A stretch of DNA of 33,820 nt from JARRQB01 sp965368585 (GCA_965368585.1 CBDUNM010000040.1:1-33820), one strand, 5' to 3'; shown: positions 7,029 through 15,199, counted from the stretch's first letter. Program-made: numbers and translations. Notes: generated by a model not told the origin, from the sequence alone.

Positions 7029-9481
7029 GGGCGGTGCTCCTGAATTCGGGGGAGAAGATCGAGTTTGCTTTTCAGCAGGTCGGGCTCCATAACCAGATGC
7101 AGGTCTTGCAGTGAACGCCGCTGGCGTTTGGTTTCGTTACCGATGTCTACCCAGAGCTGTTGCCATTCGGCTGGTGGTTGCACCCGTATCAGGTCGTAGG
7201 TGTGAGTGCCGTCGCGCACCGCCGCGTAGGCATTCGAGAGCCGCTCGGCCTGTGTCTTGAATCGCTTGGAGATACGCTCTTCGACGCGAATCACCGCGGG
7301 TATGCCGCCGTCGTTCCGGTAAGCGTTCCAGTCGCGCCGGGTGCTTTTAAACGACTGTGCCAGTTGCTCCAGGAGTTGGTCCTTATACGAGTTGAACTCG
7401 GCCTCCAGCGCACGCAGGAAGTCACTGTCCTCGGGTTGCCTGAGCGATGCCCAGAATGCCAACAGCTGGTCGCGGTAGCTCGCTGATTGGCGGTTGTTTT
7501 GCAGGGCCTGGTAAGCGGCGAGGACCTTCTTCTGGCGTTCCGCCCGATGCGTTGCGACGTCACCCCAGGGTTGGGACGCTAGCCCCTCCAGAATAACGAT
7601 CGACTCGTTGTGCTCGCCGGCGCGCCACGCTTGCGCGGCCGCTTCGTAACGCATCACGATTTCCGGCGGCGGGAGTGATTGATCCAGCCAGCCGCGCACC
7701 TTCTCCTTGAACAGCGGGGTCTGAAATTCGAACTCACGGCTCAGACGCACCACCTGGATCAGTTCGCCCTGTTCCATGTGACGGACCAGTGTTTCGTAGT
7801 TCTGTGCGTCTTCCTGCAGCGCTTCCACTCCCGCGATTCGCGGGTATTGCCGGGCGAATTCGCCGATCGCGGTGCGAATCCTGTCGTGTTGGTTCGATCG
7901 CAGTTGATGCTTGAGCGTGGTTTTGAGGTCCGCTATCGCCTTGCCGAACAGTGAGTGCTCGTTGCGCAGCACGCGGAGGTCGCTGAGCACGCGGGTATAG
8001 GCGGGTTCGAAGGACGGTGCGAAAGTCGCCATCTGGGTGAGTAACTGCTGGTGCCGGGCGGGATTGGTATTCCATTGCTCTACCAGCGCCTTGATCTGGG
8101 TTTCGTGGCGAAAGATCTCGAGCGGCGCGGCGACCCCGCCGCGTGCGGCGATGTGGGCCTCCACCCGGGTGGCCCAGGCGAGCAGGTCGAGCATTTCCTG
8201 GCCGTCCGGTATCGCCTTGCTGTTCCCGCTTGCCGCGGCCAGTCTTGCCTCGGCGGCTTCGAACCGGCCCTGGTCGAGTTGCTCGACCCAGCCGGGGATG
8301 GTGGCCTTGAGCAATGCTTCCTGCGCCCAGGCGCCGACTTCGACGTCGCCGGGATCGCTGCTCAGATAGCGATTCGCCGCACCCGCGCTGTCAAGATAGG
8401 CCCCTGCGTCGAGCAGGGTCTTGATTTCACGCCGGTCCTGACCGAGCAGGAAGACGCCGATGCCGGCGGCGAGCAGCAGCGAAACTACCGCAAGTCCCGC
8501 CCAAAGCGGTTTGCGGCTGATCGACGACTGGCCATTCACCGCCTTCCAGAGTGCGCCGATAACGCCTTTACCCGACGTGCTGGATAAAGCCTTGTTTCTG
8601 CCGCCATGCTGCGCCGCGGCCGGGTCCGAATCCACGTCATCGCCGTCGTCGCCCTGGTCGCAAAAGATATCCAGGAACGAAGCGGGGGAGGATACAAAGG
8701 TGGTGCGCGGATTGTCCTCGTCGATCGGGCTTTGAGTCGGGTCAATACGCGTGGTATCGATCCGGGTTACGCCGCTCAGCGGTACCGTACCGGTCTTCAC
8801 GTCGTCCTGGTCGGGCTTCTCCAGGTGGACGGTATAGCGGAACCGGTCCGTGCCGAACGTAATCAAGTCACCGTCGGTCAGCAGGTGGGCGTGCTCGTCC
8901 AGTTTCTTGCCGGATACCAGGGTGCCGTTGGCGCTCTTCAGGTCTTCCAGATAGACGCCGCTCCCCTTGAGACTGAACACTGCGTGGCGACGCGACAGCA
9001 GGCCCACATCCTCGGGAAACCTGTCCTTGTAGCGGCCGAACACGTCGTCGGAACGAGCGACCAGGAAAGGAAATTGCGTGACGACGATGGGTTCGATATC
9101 GCTCGAGGCGTCAACCGGCGACAACACGAGCGTGGTCGACGGCAGCGACGCGACGGTCGTAACATCGTCGGGTTCGCCCTCGATGTCCACGCGGAAGGAC
9201 AGCTCGCCGCCCAGATTGATCTCGTCGCCGCAGTCGATCCGCACGGGTTCTTTTTCCACGCGGCGATTGTTGATCAGGGTGCCGTTCAGACTGCCCAGAT
9301 CGACGATATACACGTCGTTGTGTTCGCGGAATATTCTGGCGTGCCGCCGCGACAGCTTGGCAACCGCACCGATATCCAGCGACGCGAACGGATCCTCGCG
9401 ACGCCCCACGTGAAACAATGCTTCTTCGATGATGATCTCGCGCATGTCGGGATGCGAAACCGGCTTCAAGGTGACCTTCAT
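7025..9481 (-). CDS. Membrane protein with two FHA domains and a large helical C-terminal region
   Basis: An 818-aa protein, counted from the ATG at 9481 (MKVTLKPVSH). The frame extends to 9601, but that would overlap the upstream gene and adds no domain. Two phosphothreonine-binding FHA domains are clear: FHA1 (about 23-98, with GRR, LSRRHA and LNGTLINNRRV) and FHA2 (about 138-218, with LSRRHA and ANGTLVSGKKL). Between FHA2 and the membrane lies an acidic linker holding two TRID motifs (about 239-249), which fit the pThr-x-x-Asp pattern favoured by some FHA domains. One membrane helix (about 326-347) leads to about 470 residues of mainly alpha-helical, TPR-like sequence, probably periplasmic. 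It could join a phosphorylation signal in the cytoplasm to the export channel, like Fha proteins of type VI secretion but unrelated in layout. No enzyme domain is visible. Confidence 0.9.
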   Translation of the reverse strand: MKVTLKPVSHPDMREIIIEEALFHVGRREDPFASLDIGAVAKLSRRHARIFREHNDVYIVDLGSLNGTLINNRRVEKEPVRIDCGDEINLGGELSFRVDIEGEPDDVTTVASLPSTTLVLSPVDASSDIEPIVVTQFPFLVARSDDVFGRYKDRFPEDVGLLSRRHAVFSLKGSGVYLEDLKSANGTLVSGKKLDEHAHLLTDGDLITFGTDRFRYTVHLEKPDQDDVKTGTVPLSGVTRIDTTRIDPTQSPIDEDNPRTTFVSSPASFLDIFCDQGDDGDDVDSDPAAAQHGGRNKALSSTSGKGVIGALWKAVNGQSSISRKPLWAGLAVVSLLLAAGIGVFLLGQDRREIKTLLDAGAYLDSAGAANRYLSSDPGDVEVGAWAQEALLKATIPGWVEQLDQGRFEAAEARLAAASGNSKAIPDGQEMLDLLAWATRVEAHIAARGGVAAPLEIFRHETQIKALVEQWNTNPARHQQLLTQMATFAPSFEPAYTRVLSDLRVLRNEHSLFGKAIADLKTTLKHQLRSNQHDRIRTAIGEFARQYPRIAGVEALQEDAQNYETLVRHMEQGELIQVVRLSREFEFQTPLFKEKVRGWLDQSLPPPEIVMRYEAAAQAWRAGEHNESIVILEGLASQPWGDVATHRAERQKKVLAAYQALQNNRQSASYRDQLLAFWASLRQPEDSDFLRALEAEFNSYKDQLLEQLAQSFKSTRRDWNAYRNDGGIPAVIRVEERISKRFKTQAERLSNAYAAVRDGTHTYDLIRVQPPAEWQQLWVDIGNETKRQRRSLQDLHLVMEPDLLKSKLDLLPRIQEHRP

Positions 9482-9537
9482 AGGCGCGGTAAGTAGTTCG
9501 GTTTGAATCGGATTGTCGATAGCACAGAGTGGATGGT

Positions 9538-11049
9538 TCACTTGACCGCACTCGTTGTCGCCACGGGTGTCGAGCGCCCGGCCAGGGCTTCCGGCGGCCA
9601 TCCGCCGCCCAGTGCCTTGTACAGCGTAACGGTATCGCTGAGCGATCCCTGGTACTCGGCCAGCACGGCCTGCTGGGCGTTTAACAGGGTACGCTCGGTT
9701 TCGAATACCTCGAGCTGCGATACCAGGCCCTCTTGCAGCCGCGCCTGTTGGACAGTGCGGACGATCTGCAGATTTTCGATCTGAGCTTCGAGTTCCTTGA
9801 TCTGTTCTTTGCGCGAGCGCAGATTCAGCAGGGCGACTTCGACTTCCTCGAAGGCGCGCAGCACTACCTGCCGATACTGCTCGCGCCGCACCCGGGTTTC
9901 CGCTTCATTGATCGTGACGTCGATCTTGAGGTCTCGGTCGAACAACGAGGCGAGCGACGTGGTCAGGCCGAAGCTCCAGCTGTTGAGCAGAATGCTGGTC
10001 AGGCTGGCGCCGGTGTTCGCGCTGGCGGACAGCGAGAAGGTCGGCAGCCGCGCCAATCTGGCACGACCCACCAGATGGTGCGCCTGCAGCAGATCGTACT
10101 CGGCTCGCAGGACGTCGGGACGGCGCGCGAGCAGATCGGCCGGCAGAACCATGGGCACATCGACCAGGTTAACCGACTGACGCAGATAGCCCACGGGCAC
10201 CGATAGACCGCCGGCTGGTATTCCCAGTAAGGTCGCCAGCCTGAGTTCCGCTTCGGCGCGGCCGCGCCGTAAATCGAGCAGTTGCTTGGTCAGGCTGTTG
10301 ATCTCGGAGCGTTGGCTCAAAATCCGGGTCTTCGGAATCAGTCCCTCCTGGTATTGCGCTTCGTAGATTTGCAGCAGTACCAGATTTTGTTGCTTGGTCG
10401 AATCCTGCTGTTTGATTTGCTCGTCGAACAGCCGGATCTGGAAATAGCGCTGCGCGACATCTGCGACCAACGACAGATAGGCGGCGCGCCAGTCCATTTC
10501 CGTGCCCTTGTAACCCGCTTCTTGCGCCTGCACTCCTTTGCGGATCTTGCCCCAGATATCGATTTCCCAACTGAGGCCGAGCCCCAACAGTTCGGTATTG
10601 CTCGACGTTGTCGCCGAGGCGTCGTCGGACTTGGCGCGTTGGACCGTGTTGGTGGGCGCAGCGGTGATCTTGGGGGTCAGCGGAAAGCGTTCCTTGCGCA
10701 GCCCGACGCCCGCTTTATCCAGGCGCGCGGCGGCAATCTTCAGGTCCAGGCCATCGTCGATCGCCGTTCGTATCAGATTGTCCAGATAGGGGTCGCCAAA
10801 ACCCTTCCACCATTCGGGCGAGATCACCTCCGAGGTGGAGATTTCCCGGCCGTCCAACTGGGACCACCGGTCTTTCTCGGGGACCTCGGGGCGCTGATAC
10901 TCAGGTCCCGCCAGATTCGCACACGAGGAAAGAAACGCCAGACACAAAACGGCCACAACGATGCTGCCGAAGGTGTATCCGCCACGTGCTCCGCGAGCGG
11001 CGGTCGACACCGAGCATTGATCCCCATGCTGGTCTGTATTTCTGACCAT
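9538..11049 (-). CDS. NodT/TolC-like outer-membrane efflux lipoprotein
   Basis: The outer-membrane channel of the exporter. The ATG at 11049 has AAGGTG 9 bases upstream and gives 503 aa with a hydrophobic signal (VVAVLCLAFLSSC) and a lipobox cysteine at about residue 43. Longer starts (11103, 11349) only add poorly protein-like sequence. The mature part begins GPEYQRP, typical of the NodT subfamily. It carries the two repeated outer-membrane-efflux-protein halves, with signatures such as LGLSWEIDIWGKIRKGVQAQ and ARRPDVLRAEYDLLQAHHLVG. The gap to the FHA gene is 56 bp. A 384-bp gap upstream separates it from the phosphatase, so a promoter of its own is possible. Confidence 0.92.
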   Translation of the reverse strand: MVRNTDQHGDQCSVSTAARGARGGYTFGSIVVAVLCLAFLSSCANLAGPEYQRPEVPEKDRWSQLDGREISTSEVISPEWWKGFGDPYLDNLIRTAIDDGLDLKIAAARLDKAGVGLRKERFPLTPKITAAPTNTVQRAKSDDASATTSSNTELLGLGLSWEIDIWGKIRKGVQAQEAGYKGTEMDWRAAYLSLVADVAQRYFQIRLFDEQIKQQDSTKQQNLVLLQIYEAQYQEGLIPKTRILSQRSEINSLTKQLLDLRRGRAEAELRLATLLGIPAGGLSVPVGYLRQSVNLVDVPMVLPADLLARRPDVLRAEYDLLQAHHLVGRARLARLPTFSLSASANTGASLTSILLNSWSFGLTTSLASLFDRDLKIDVTINEAETRVRREQYRQVVLRAFEEVEVALLNLRSRKEQIKELEAQIENLQIVRTVQQARLQEGLVSQLEVFETERTLLNAQQAVLAEYQGSLSDTVTLYKALGGGWPPEALAGRSTPVATTSAVK

Positions 11050-11433
11050 AGCAAATAGCACCTTTTCCAAAATATTTTTTTGTTTCGAGAAAGTATAGGA
11101 CATCGGTATCCGGCGTGACTCGGCAGGGGTCGGCGCGGCAATCGGGTCCAGCGCGCCTTCCGACCGAATGTTGCGCCGCGATGCGCGACTCAGGTAAGAC
11201 CTTAGCCGCTCGCGCCGGAAAATTTCGTCAACTATGCACATTTCGATGCCGCAGCCATCGCCAACCAAGGAACGGCGTTCCTGCAGGGCGGTCGTGGTGA
11301 TACTGGTTGACGGTGAACTGCCCTTGTCGATCACCGGATCGACCCGCACGTCGTATGAATGCGGATCTGTTTTTCCGGATGTACTGCGTGGCGACGACCG
11401 GCCTTCATCGGGTTCAGGGAATTCGCGAGTCCG
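11050..11433 (-). other. 384-bp spacer between phosphatase and channel genes
   Basis: I see no convincing gene here. The channel frame runs on through most of it, but the residues are Arg-rich and unlike the family. A TTGACG (minus strand, near 11231) could be a -35 box, but no good -10 follows at normal spacing. No GG-N10-GC sigma-54 pair with good flanks was found. A short precursor peptide for the C39 exporter was sought and not found. Confidence 0.4.
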
Positions 11434-12210
11434 TCATGTCATGCGCGGGTTGATGGCGGTTTTTGCTTCGTCCTCGAGGTAGGCGCACGCGACGACGAAC
11501 GAGAGGTTGTCGCGCGCCGGGCTCGCGAGCGCGAGTTCCAATAGTGTCCGGGCACAGCGCGCGCAGTTGCCCTTGGCAAGTGCCGCGGCAATCCGTCCGT
11601 CATCGACTTCGTTGTAAAGCCCGTCGCTGCATACCAGGAACGAATCGCCGGCGCGAATGGCGATCGAAATCGTGTCCGGCTCGAGCGTCGCAGCCGCGCC
11701 GATGGCACGGGTGATGACGTGCGCGGCGGGGTGATCTTTGGCCGTGCTGCGGTCGACGAGGCCACGCTCGATCAATTCTTCCAGCTGACTGTGGTCATGG
11801 GTGAGCTGCTGCAGTTCGCCGTCGCGATAGCGGTAGACACGGCTGTCGCCGACCCAGAGCACCACGCCCTGGTCTCGGTGTGCCAGCAGCACCGCCACGG
11901 TGCTGCCGCTCAGCCCCTGTCCGCCGGTTCTTGCTTTGGTGACGAGTTGACGATTGGCGGCGTGCAGATTGGCCGTGACCGCGGCGACGCGATCGGCCAG
12001 ACTGCCTGACCGATCACGGATATCGAGGCTGTCCACGACTAGGCGACTGGCAGCCGCGCCGGCCGCGTGCCCTCCCATGCCGTCCGCCACCGCCCAGATG
12101 TGCAGGTCCGGACGGTTCAACACGGCGTCCTGGTTTTCCTTGCGTACATAACCGCCGTGCAGTTCCGCTGCCGATTGCCAGCGCAGGCAAGTTGGGTCTT
12201 CGCCGTTCAC
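11434..12210 (-). CDS. PP2C-type Ser/Thr protein phosphatase
   Basis: A cytoplasmic metal-dependent phosphatase (PppA/Stp1 type, 258 aa) that would remove phosphate from Ser/Thr residues. Family motifs appear in order: RKENQD (metal Asp28), VADGMGGH (Asp43), GSTVAVLL, WVGDSRVYRYRDGELQQLTHDHS, FLVCSDGLY and DNLSFVV. All metal-binding aspartates I can place are present, so it should be active. Its GTG start overlaps the stop of the FHA/cyclase-like gene in GTGA (12207-12210). A phosphatase beside two FHA proteins implies reversible Thr phosphorylation, as in type VI secretion clusters, but no kinase gene is in the window. Confidence 0.95.
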   Translation of the reverse strand: MNGEDPTCLRWQSAAELHGGYVRKENQDAVLNRPDLHIWAVADGMGGHAAGAAASRLVVDSLDIRDRSGSLADRVAAVTANLHAANRQLVTKARTGGQGLSGSTVAVLLAHRDQGVVLWVGDSRVYRYRDGELQQLTHDHSQLEELIERGLVDRSTAKDHPAAHVITRAIGAAATLEPDTISIAIRAGDSFLVCSDGLYNEVDDGRIAAALAKGNCARCARTLLELALASPARDNLSFVVACAYLEDEAKTAINPRMT

Positions 12211-13133
12211 GCCCCGGTATCTTCACGTGCGGAAGCCTCTACCGCGGCCTCGGTGGAAAAATAGATCACTTGCCCGCGCGACGACGCAGCTCGACGGCCC
12301 ATGCTGATGCAGCCCGATTCGCGCAGGATCAGGTCGTCGTCGTGTATATAGACTTCGCTGTCATCCATATTTACGTAGGTGCCGTTTCGACTTCGGTCGG
12401 TCAGTACAAAGCACGAGTTGATGTAACGCAGGTGGGCGTGTTCCCTGGAGGCGAAACCGGAATCGATGGGCACGTCGACGCTGCTGCTCCTTCCTAGAGT
12501 AACGGGTCTGGTATCCTTGTCGAGAACCAGTCGTCGGTCCCGCCAGCGCAACACGAGCCGTCCGACCCGAGTAATCCGGGCGGCGCTCGCGCCGGCGATC
12601 GCCGTACGGGTCAATGCCTCATCCTGCCACAGGATCCGCTGTACAGGAGCTGCACTTGCGTAGGTCTTGCCGAGCCACTCTTGGATATCCGCGTCCGTTT
12701 GGGCGCATAGCAAGTTGGCGTCAATCGGGTCGAGATTCTGCACGCACGCCAGTGTTTGGCCGGCGTCGGCCCGCCGCGCCAGTTGCTGGGTGATCGCGAT
12801 CGCGGACGCCGTCCCGGCGCCATCGTGCGCCGGGGTCGCGGGCTCGAACAGGCTGATCCGCAGTGCAACGCCGTGCTTTGAAATATCGGTCGCGAGATCC
12901 CTGTGGATGGCGCGGGTTGCCTCTACCGCGGCCAGCAGGCCGGAGAAGACCACCGCAACCTCGTCATCGAATTTGATCAAAATGCGTCCGTCGAACTGCT
13001 CGACGATCGCTGCCATGCGTCGACTTAGGTCGGTCAACGGCGTGTCGTCGGCGCGGGCCAGGCATTCCTGCGCACCGGTAGCATCGGACAGCTTGGCGCA
13101 TACGAAAAAGCGTTCAAACAGTGCTTCAGCCAT
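12207..13133 (-). CDS. Degenerate adenylate/guanylate cyclase-like protein with C-terminal FHA domain
   Basis: The start chosen is the ATG at 13133 (AGAGAG upstream), giving 308 aa. The frame is open to 13376, but residues before this ATG are Arg-rich and not domain-like. The N-terminal half (about 1-165) resembles a class III nucleotide cyclase: FFVCAKLSDATG stands where FADISGFT-type metal sites occur, and ILIKFDDEVAVVF matches the GDGVLAVF strand. The first metal Asp appears replaced (CAKLSD), so catalysis is doubtful. The C-terminal FHA domain (about 205-275) is complete: VTLGRSSSVDVPI, FASREHAHL, DRSRNGTYVN. It overlaps the phosphatase gene by 4 bp and heads the cluster. It may sense a nucleotide or recruit a phosphorylated partner; both are inferences. 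Confidence 0.82.
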   Translation of the reverse strand: MAEALFERFFVCAKLSDATGAQECLARADDTPLTDLSRRMAAIVEQFDGRILIKFDDEVAVVFSGLLAAVEATRAIHRDLATDISKHGVALRISLFEPATPAHDGAGTASAIAITQQLARRADAGQTLACVQNLDPIDANLLCAQTDADIQEWLGKTYASAAPVQRILWQDEALTRTAIAGASAARITRVGRLVLRWRDRRLVLDKDTRPVTLGRSSSVDVPIDSGFASREHAHLRYINSCFVLTDRSRNGTYVNMDDSEVYIHDDDLILRESGCISMGRRAASSRGQVIYFSTEAAVEASAREDTGA

Positions 13134-13464
13134 CGTGTTTGCTCTCTGTGCCACTGACCGCGGGCCCGGTTCGACGGTTAAGCGATCGATGTCCTTCACC
13201 TGATAGAGGCATGGTAGTTCTCGAAATCGACTTTGTGTAATCTTGCGCCGCCGCCGTCCGGCGACCCGAATGCGGAGCGATGGCGATCGAATTGGTTCGA
13301 CGTCGTGGTCGAACCGGGTCCGACTGACCACGCTGGGAAGAAAGGCGAGCGCGGATAGGCTGTTTTTTAACATCATGCCCCTTTGATTTTTGGTAAATAT
13401 TCACCACGCTGCCTGATTAATAGACCGGCAAGGGTGTGGACGCGACTTTGCGAATTCCGGGCTT
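13134..13464 (-). other. Leader/promoter region of the secretion cluster
   Basis: About 330 bp between the chosen start of the FHA/cyclase-like gene and the structured element. It is open in the downstream gene's frame to 13376 but does not look coding. It holds the 13391-13406 palindrome and AT-rich sequence around 13380-13430 and 13461-13482. I could not fix a promoter. Confidence 0.4.
13391..13406. promoter_or_regulatory. 16-bp near-palindrome, possible operator
   Basis: TGGTAAATATTCACCA pairs in 7 of 8 positions with its own reverse complement. It lies in the upstream region of the FHA/cyclase-like gene, between that gene and the structured element at 13465-13594. A dimeric regulator could bind here; no regulator is assigned. 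Confidence 0.3.
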
Positions 13465-13594
13465 TATTAAGAAAATCACTAATCAGCTTCACGTTTCCAG
13501 TGCCTCCCGCCAGGTTACGGTTTCAGTGACCCGCCGTGATTACCTCCCTGTAGGCTCGGCTGCTGCTTCCCTGCAGCAAACGGTCACTTAAACC
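13465..13594 (-). repeat. Structured GGGA-hairpin element, copy 1
   Basis: On the minus strand this reads an outer stem GGTTTAAGTGACC / GGTCACTGAAACC (12 of 13 pairs; 13594-13582 with 13531-13519). The stem encloses a hairpin GCTGC-AGGGAA-GCAGC, the invariant GCCGAGC, a second hairpin TAC-AGGGAG-GTA and then TCACGGC. A downstream arm contains GGCACTGGAAACGTG. It is about 80-85 % identical to the copy at 29259-29390 in the opposite orientation. It reads toward the FHA/cyclase-like gene, so it may lie in that operon's 5' leader. The AGGGAN hexaloops match CsrA/RsmA sites; function is inferred. Confidence 0.8.
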
Positions 13595-13634
13595 TTCACC
13601 CGTTGAGGCTTTGCTAACGCATTTCTTAATAACT

Positions 13635-14795
13635 ATGAAGACCTTTCACTGCCAACACTGCCGCAGCGCTGTCTATTTCGAGAACACCCTTTGCAACCAC
13701 TGCGGCCACGTTTTGGGGGTGCTCGACGACGTGCTGGACATGTCGGCGCTGCGCGATCGGGGCAACGGCGAATGGGCCGTGCTGGCCGCCGGCGCACCGC
13801 ATCCCGCATACCGTAAGTGTCAGAACTACGCGGTGCACCAGGTCTGCAATTGGATAGTTCCCGCCGAATCGGGAGAGGCATTCTGCACCGCCTGCCGATT
13901 GAACGAGGTCATCCCGAATCTCGATCGGCATGGGCACCTCGATCGTTGGTACCGATTGGAGCGTAGTAAACGCCGCGTCGTTTACAGCTTGTTGAAGCTG
14001 GGATTGCCGCTAAAGGCAAAGCGGGACGATCCACAGGCCGGGCTGGCGTTCTCATTTCTATCCAAGCAGGATGCGGCGCCGGGCCAACCGGTCGTGACGG
14101 GGCACGCCGACGGTCGCATCACGATCAATGTGGACGAGGCCGATCCGTCCATACGCGAACGCAATCGGCTCGATCTGGACGAAAAATACCGCACCTTGCT
14201 GGGGCACTTCCGACATGAGGTCGGCCACTACTACTGGGACCGGCTGGTACGCGACGGCGGGCGGCTGCGCGACTTTCGCGTCCGCTTCGGCGATGAGCGG
14301 TCCGGGTATGCCGAGGCGTTGCGTCGTCACTATGCGGAAGGCCCGCCAGGCGACTGGCAATCCCATTTCATCACCCCTTATGCCAGTGCGCACCCGTGGG
14401 AAGACTGGGCCGAGACCTGGGCGCACTACCTGCATATTGTCGATACGCTGGAAACGGCGGGTCACTTCGGTCTCGAGGTGCAGCGCGAACTCCCGGACGG
14501 GAGCGTGCACCGGGCGGATCCCGATTTCGACGCCTATCGCCTGGCCGACTTCGAACCCATAATCGAACACTGGATACCGCTGACCTTCGCGTTGAACAGC
14601 CTGAATCGCAGTATGGGCCTGCAGGATCTGTATCCGTTCGTGATCTCCGCGGAGGCGCAGCAAAAACTGCGCTTCGTGCACCAAGTGGTGCGCGCCTGCG
14701 GGGCGCCGCCACCGGCCGCAGCGCGGTTGTACGGGTCTCGCTGGTCGCGCTTTACCACGCTTGTGTTCGGGCGCATGGCGCGCCGCAAAGCGTAG
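13635..14795 (+). CDS. Putative zinc-binding metallopeptidase (zinc ribbon + HExxH)
   Basis: A 386-aa soluble protein from the ATG at 13635 (MKTFHCQHC); a TTG at 13611 is an alternative. The N-terminus is a zinc ribbon (Cys6, Cys9, Cys20, Cys23) with a second Cys pair around 84-87. The C-terminal two thirds match the conserved putative zinc-peptidase family (DUF2248-type): HEVGHYYW (His194, Glu195, His198) followed by WEDWAETWAHYLHI, which can supply the third metal ligand. No signal peptide is present. Substrate and role are unknown. It is transcribed away from the secretion cluster. A GC hairpin without a T-run (GGGCG / CGCCC) follows the stop near 14800. Confidence 0.88.
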   Translation: MKTFHCQHCRSAVYFENTLCNHCGHVLGVLDDVLDMSALRDRGNGEWAVLAAGAPHPAYRKCQNYAVHQVCNWIVPAESGEAFCTACRLNEVIPNLDRHGHLDRWYRLERSKRRVVYSLLKLGLPLKAKRDDPQAGLAFSFLSKQDAAPGQPVVTGHADGRITINVDEADPSIRERNRLDLDEKYRTLLGHFRHEVGHYYWDRLVRDGGRLRDFRVRFGDERSGYAEALRRHYAEGPPGDWQSHFITPYASAHPWEDWAETWAHYLHIVDTLETAGHFGLEVQRELPDGSVHRADPDFDAYRLADFEPIIEHWIPLTFALNSLNRSMGLQDLYPFVISAEAQQKLRFVHQVVRACGAPPPAAARLYGSRWSRFTTLVFGRMARRKA

Positions 14796-14865
14796 CCTTG
14801 GGCGGCGTTTCAACGCCCGCTCTGAGCCATTACAGGTCACTGAATGCGTCGAAAATACTAGTCGA

Positions 14866-15061
14866 TACAATATCTTAAGATTAATCCCGGCGGTCGGTGT
14901 CAGGCTCCACCATCCCGTTTGAAACTTTTTTCCAGGAGCGAAGGTCATAACAGTTGGCGGTCTTGAACAGCCGCCACAATGAACTCCTTGTTCATTGAAA
15001 CTCCCCTTGGTGATTGGCCATAGTTGAACCGGTGCTCCATATAAGGGCACCGGTTTTTTTT
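14866..15061 (+). ncRNA. Candidate small RNA upstream of amtB
   Basis: An intergenic stretch between a TACAAT at 14866-14871 (possible -10, poor -35) and a strong intrinsic terminator at 15028-15061. It contains hairpin TGGCGG / CCGCCA (14955-14960 with 14971-14976). A perfect 8-bp hairpin CAATGAAC-TCCTT-GTTCATTG (14977-14997) exposes TCCTT, an anti-Shine-Dalgarno sequence, and CTCCCCTTGG follows at 15001-15010. CU-rich loops of this kind are typical of trans-acting sRNAs. Only a 14-codon frame (14979-15023) is present. No expression evidence can be seen in sequence alone. Confidence 0.45.
15028..15061 (+). terminator. Intrinsic terminator before the amtB promoter
   Basis: Perfect 8-bp stem ACCGGTGC (15028-15035) / GCACCGGT (15047-15054) followed by a run of T. 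It lies more than 200 bp after the metallopeptidase gene and before the amtB control region, so it ends either that gene's transcript or a separate small RNA. Confidence 0.88.
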
Positions 15062-15073
15062 GACGTGACTACC

Positions 15074-15090
15074 TGCACCGTATCGGTGCG
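15074..15090 (+). promoter_or_regulatory. NtrC-binding site upstream of amtB
   Basis: TGCACC-GTATC-GGTGCG matches the NtrC enhancer consensus TGCACC-N5-GGTGCA at 11 of 12 defined bases. It is about 110 bp upstream of the -24 element, a normal enhancer distance. A weaker half-match (TTGGTGCG) at 15114-15121 could be a second site. Confidence 0.75.
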
Positions 15091-15183
15091 TTCTCGCTAT
15101 CGCGCGCGCGCTCTTGGTGCGAATCTCCGCTCGCAAACTGCTCGTGTTGATGTAATCCCGTGATTAAAAGAAAGAAAGTCAAA

Positions 15184-15199
15184 TGGCACGATTGGTGCT
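15184..15199 (+). promoter_or_regulatory. Sigma-54 promoter of amtB
   Basis: TGGCACGATTGGTGCT carries GG (15185-15186) and GC (15197-15198) exactly 10 bases apart, as in the -24/-12 consensus TGGCACG-N4-TTGC. Transcription would start near 15210, about 60 bp before the ATG. Confidence 0.8.

Noticed and set aside
9482..9601. Longer start for the two-FHA protein
   Set aside because: It would overlap the outer-membrane gene and adds residues without similarity to FHA proteins; the ATG at 9481 begins a normal FHA lead strand.
11104..11349. N-terminal extension of the outer-membrane lipoprotein
   Set aside because: It would place about 100 Arg-rich residues before the lipoprotein signal, which is incompatible with export.
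13377..13634. Structured element read on the plus strand as the metallopeptidase leader
   Set aside because: The other two copies read toward their downstream genes; in that orientation this copy reads toward the secretion cluster, not the metallopeptidase.
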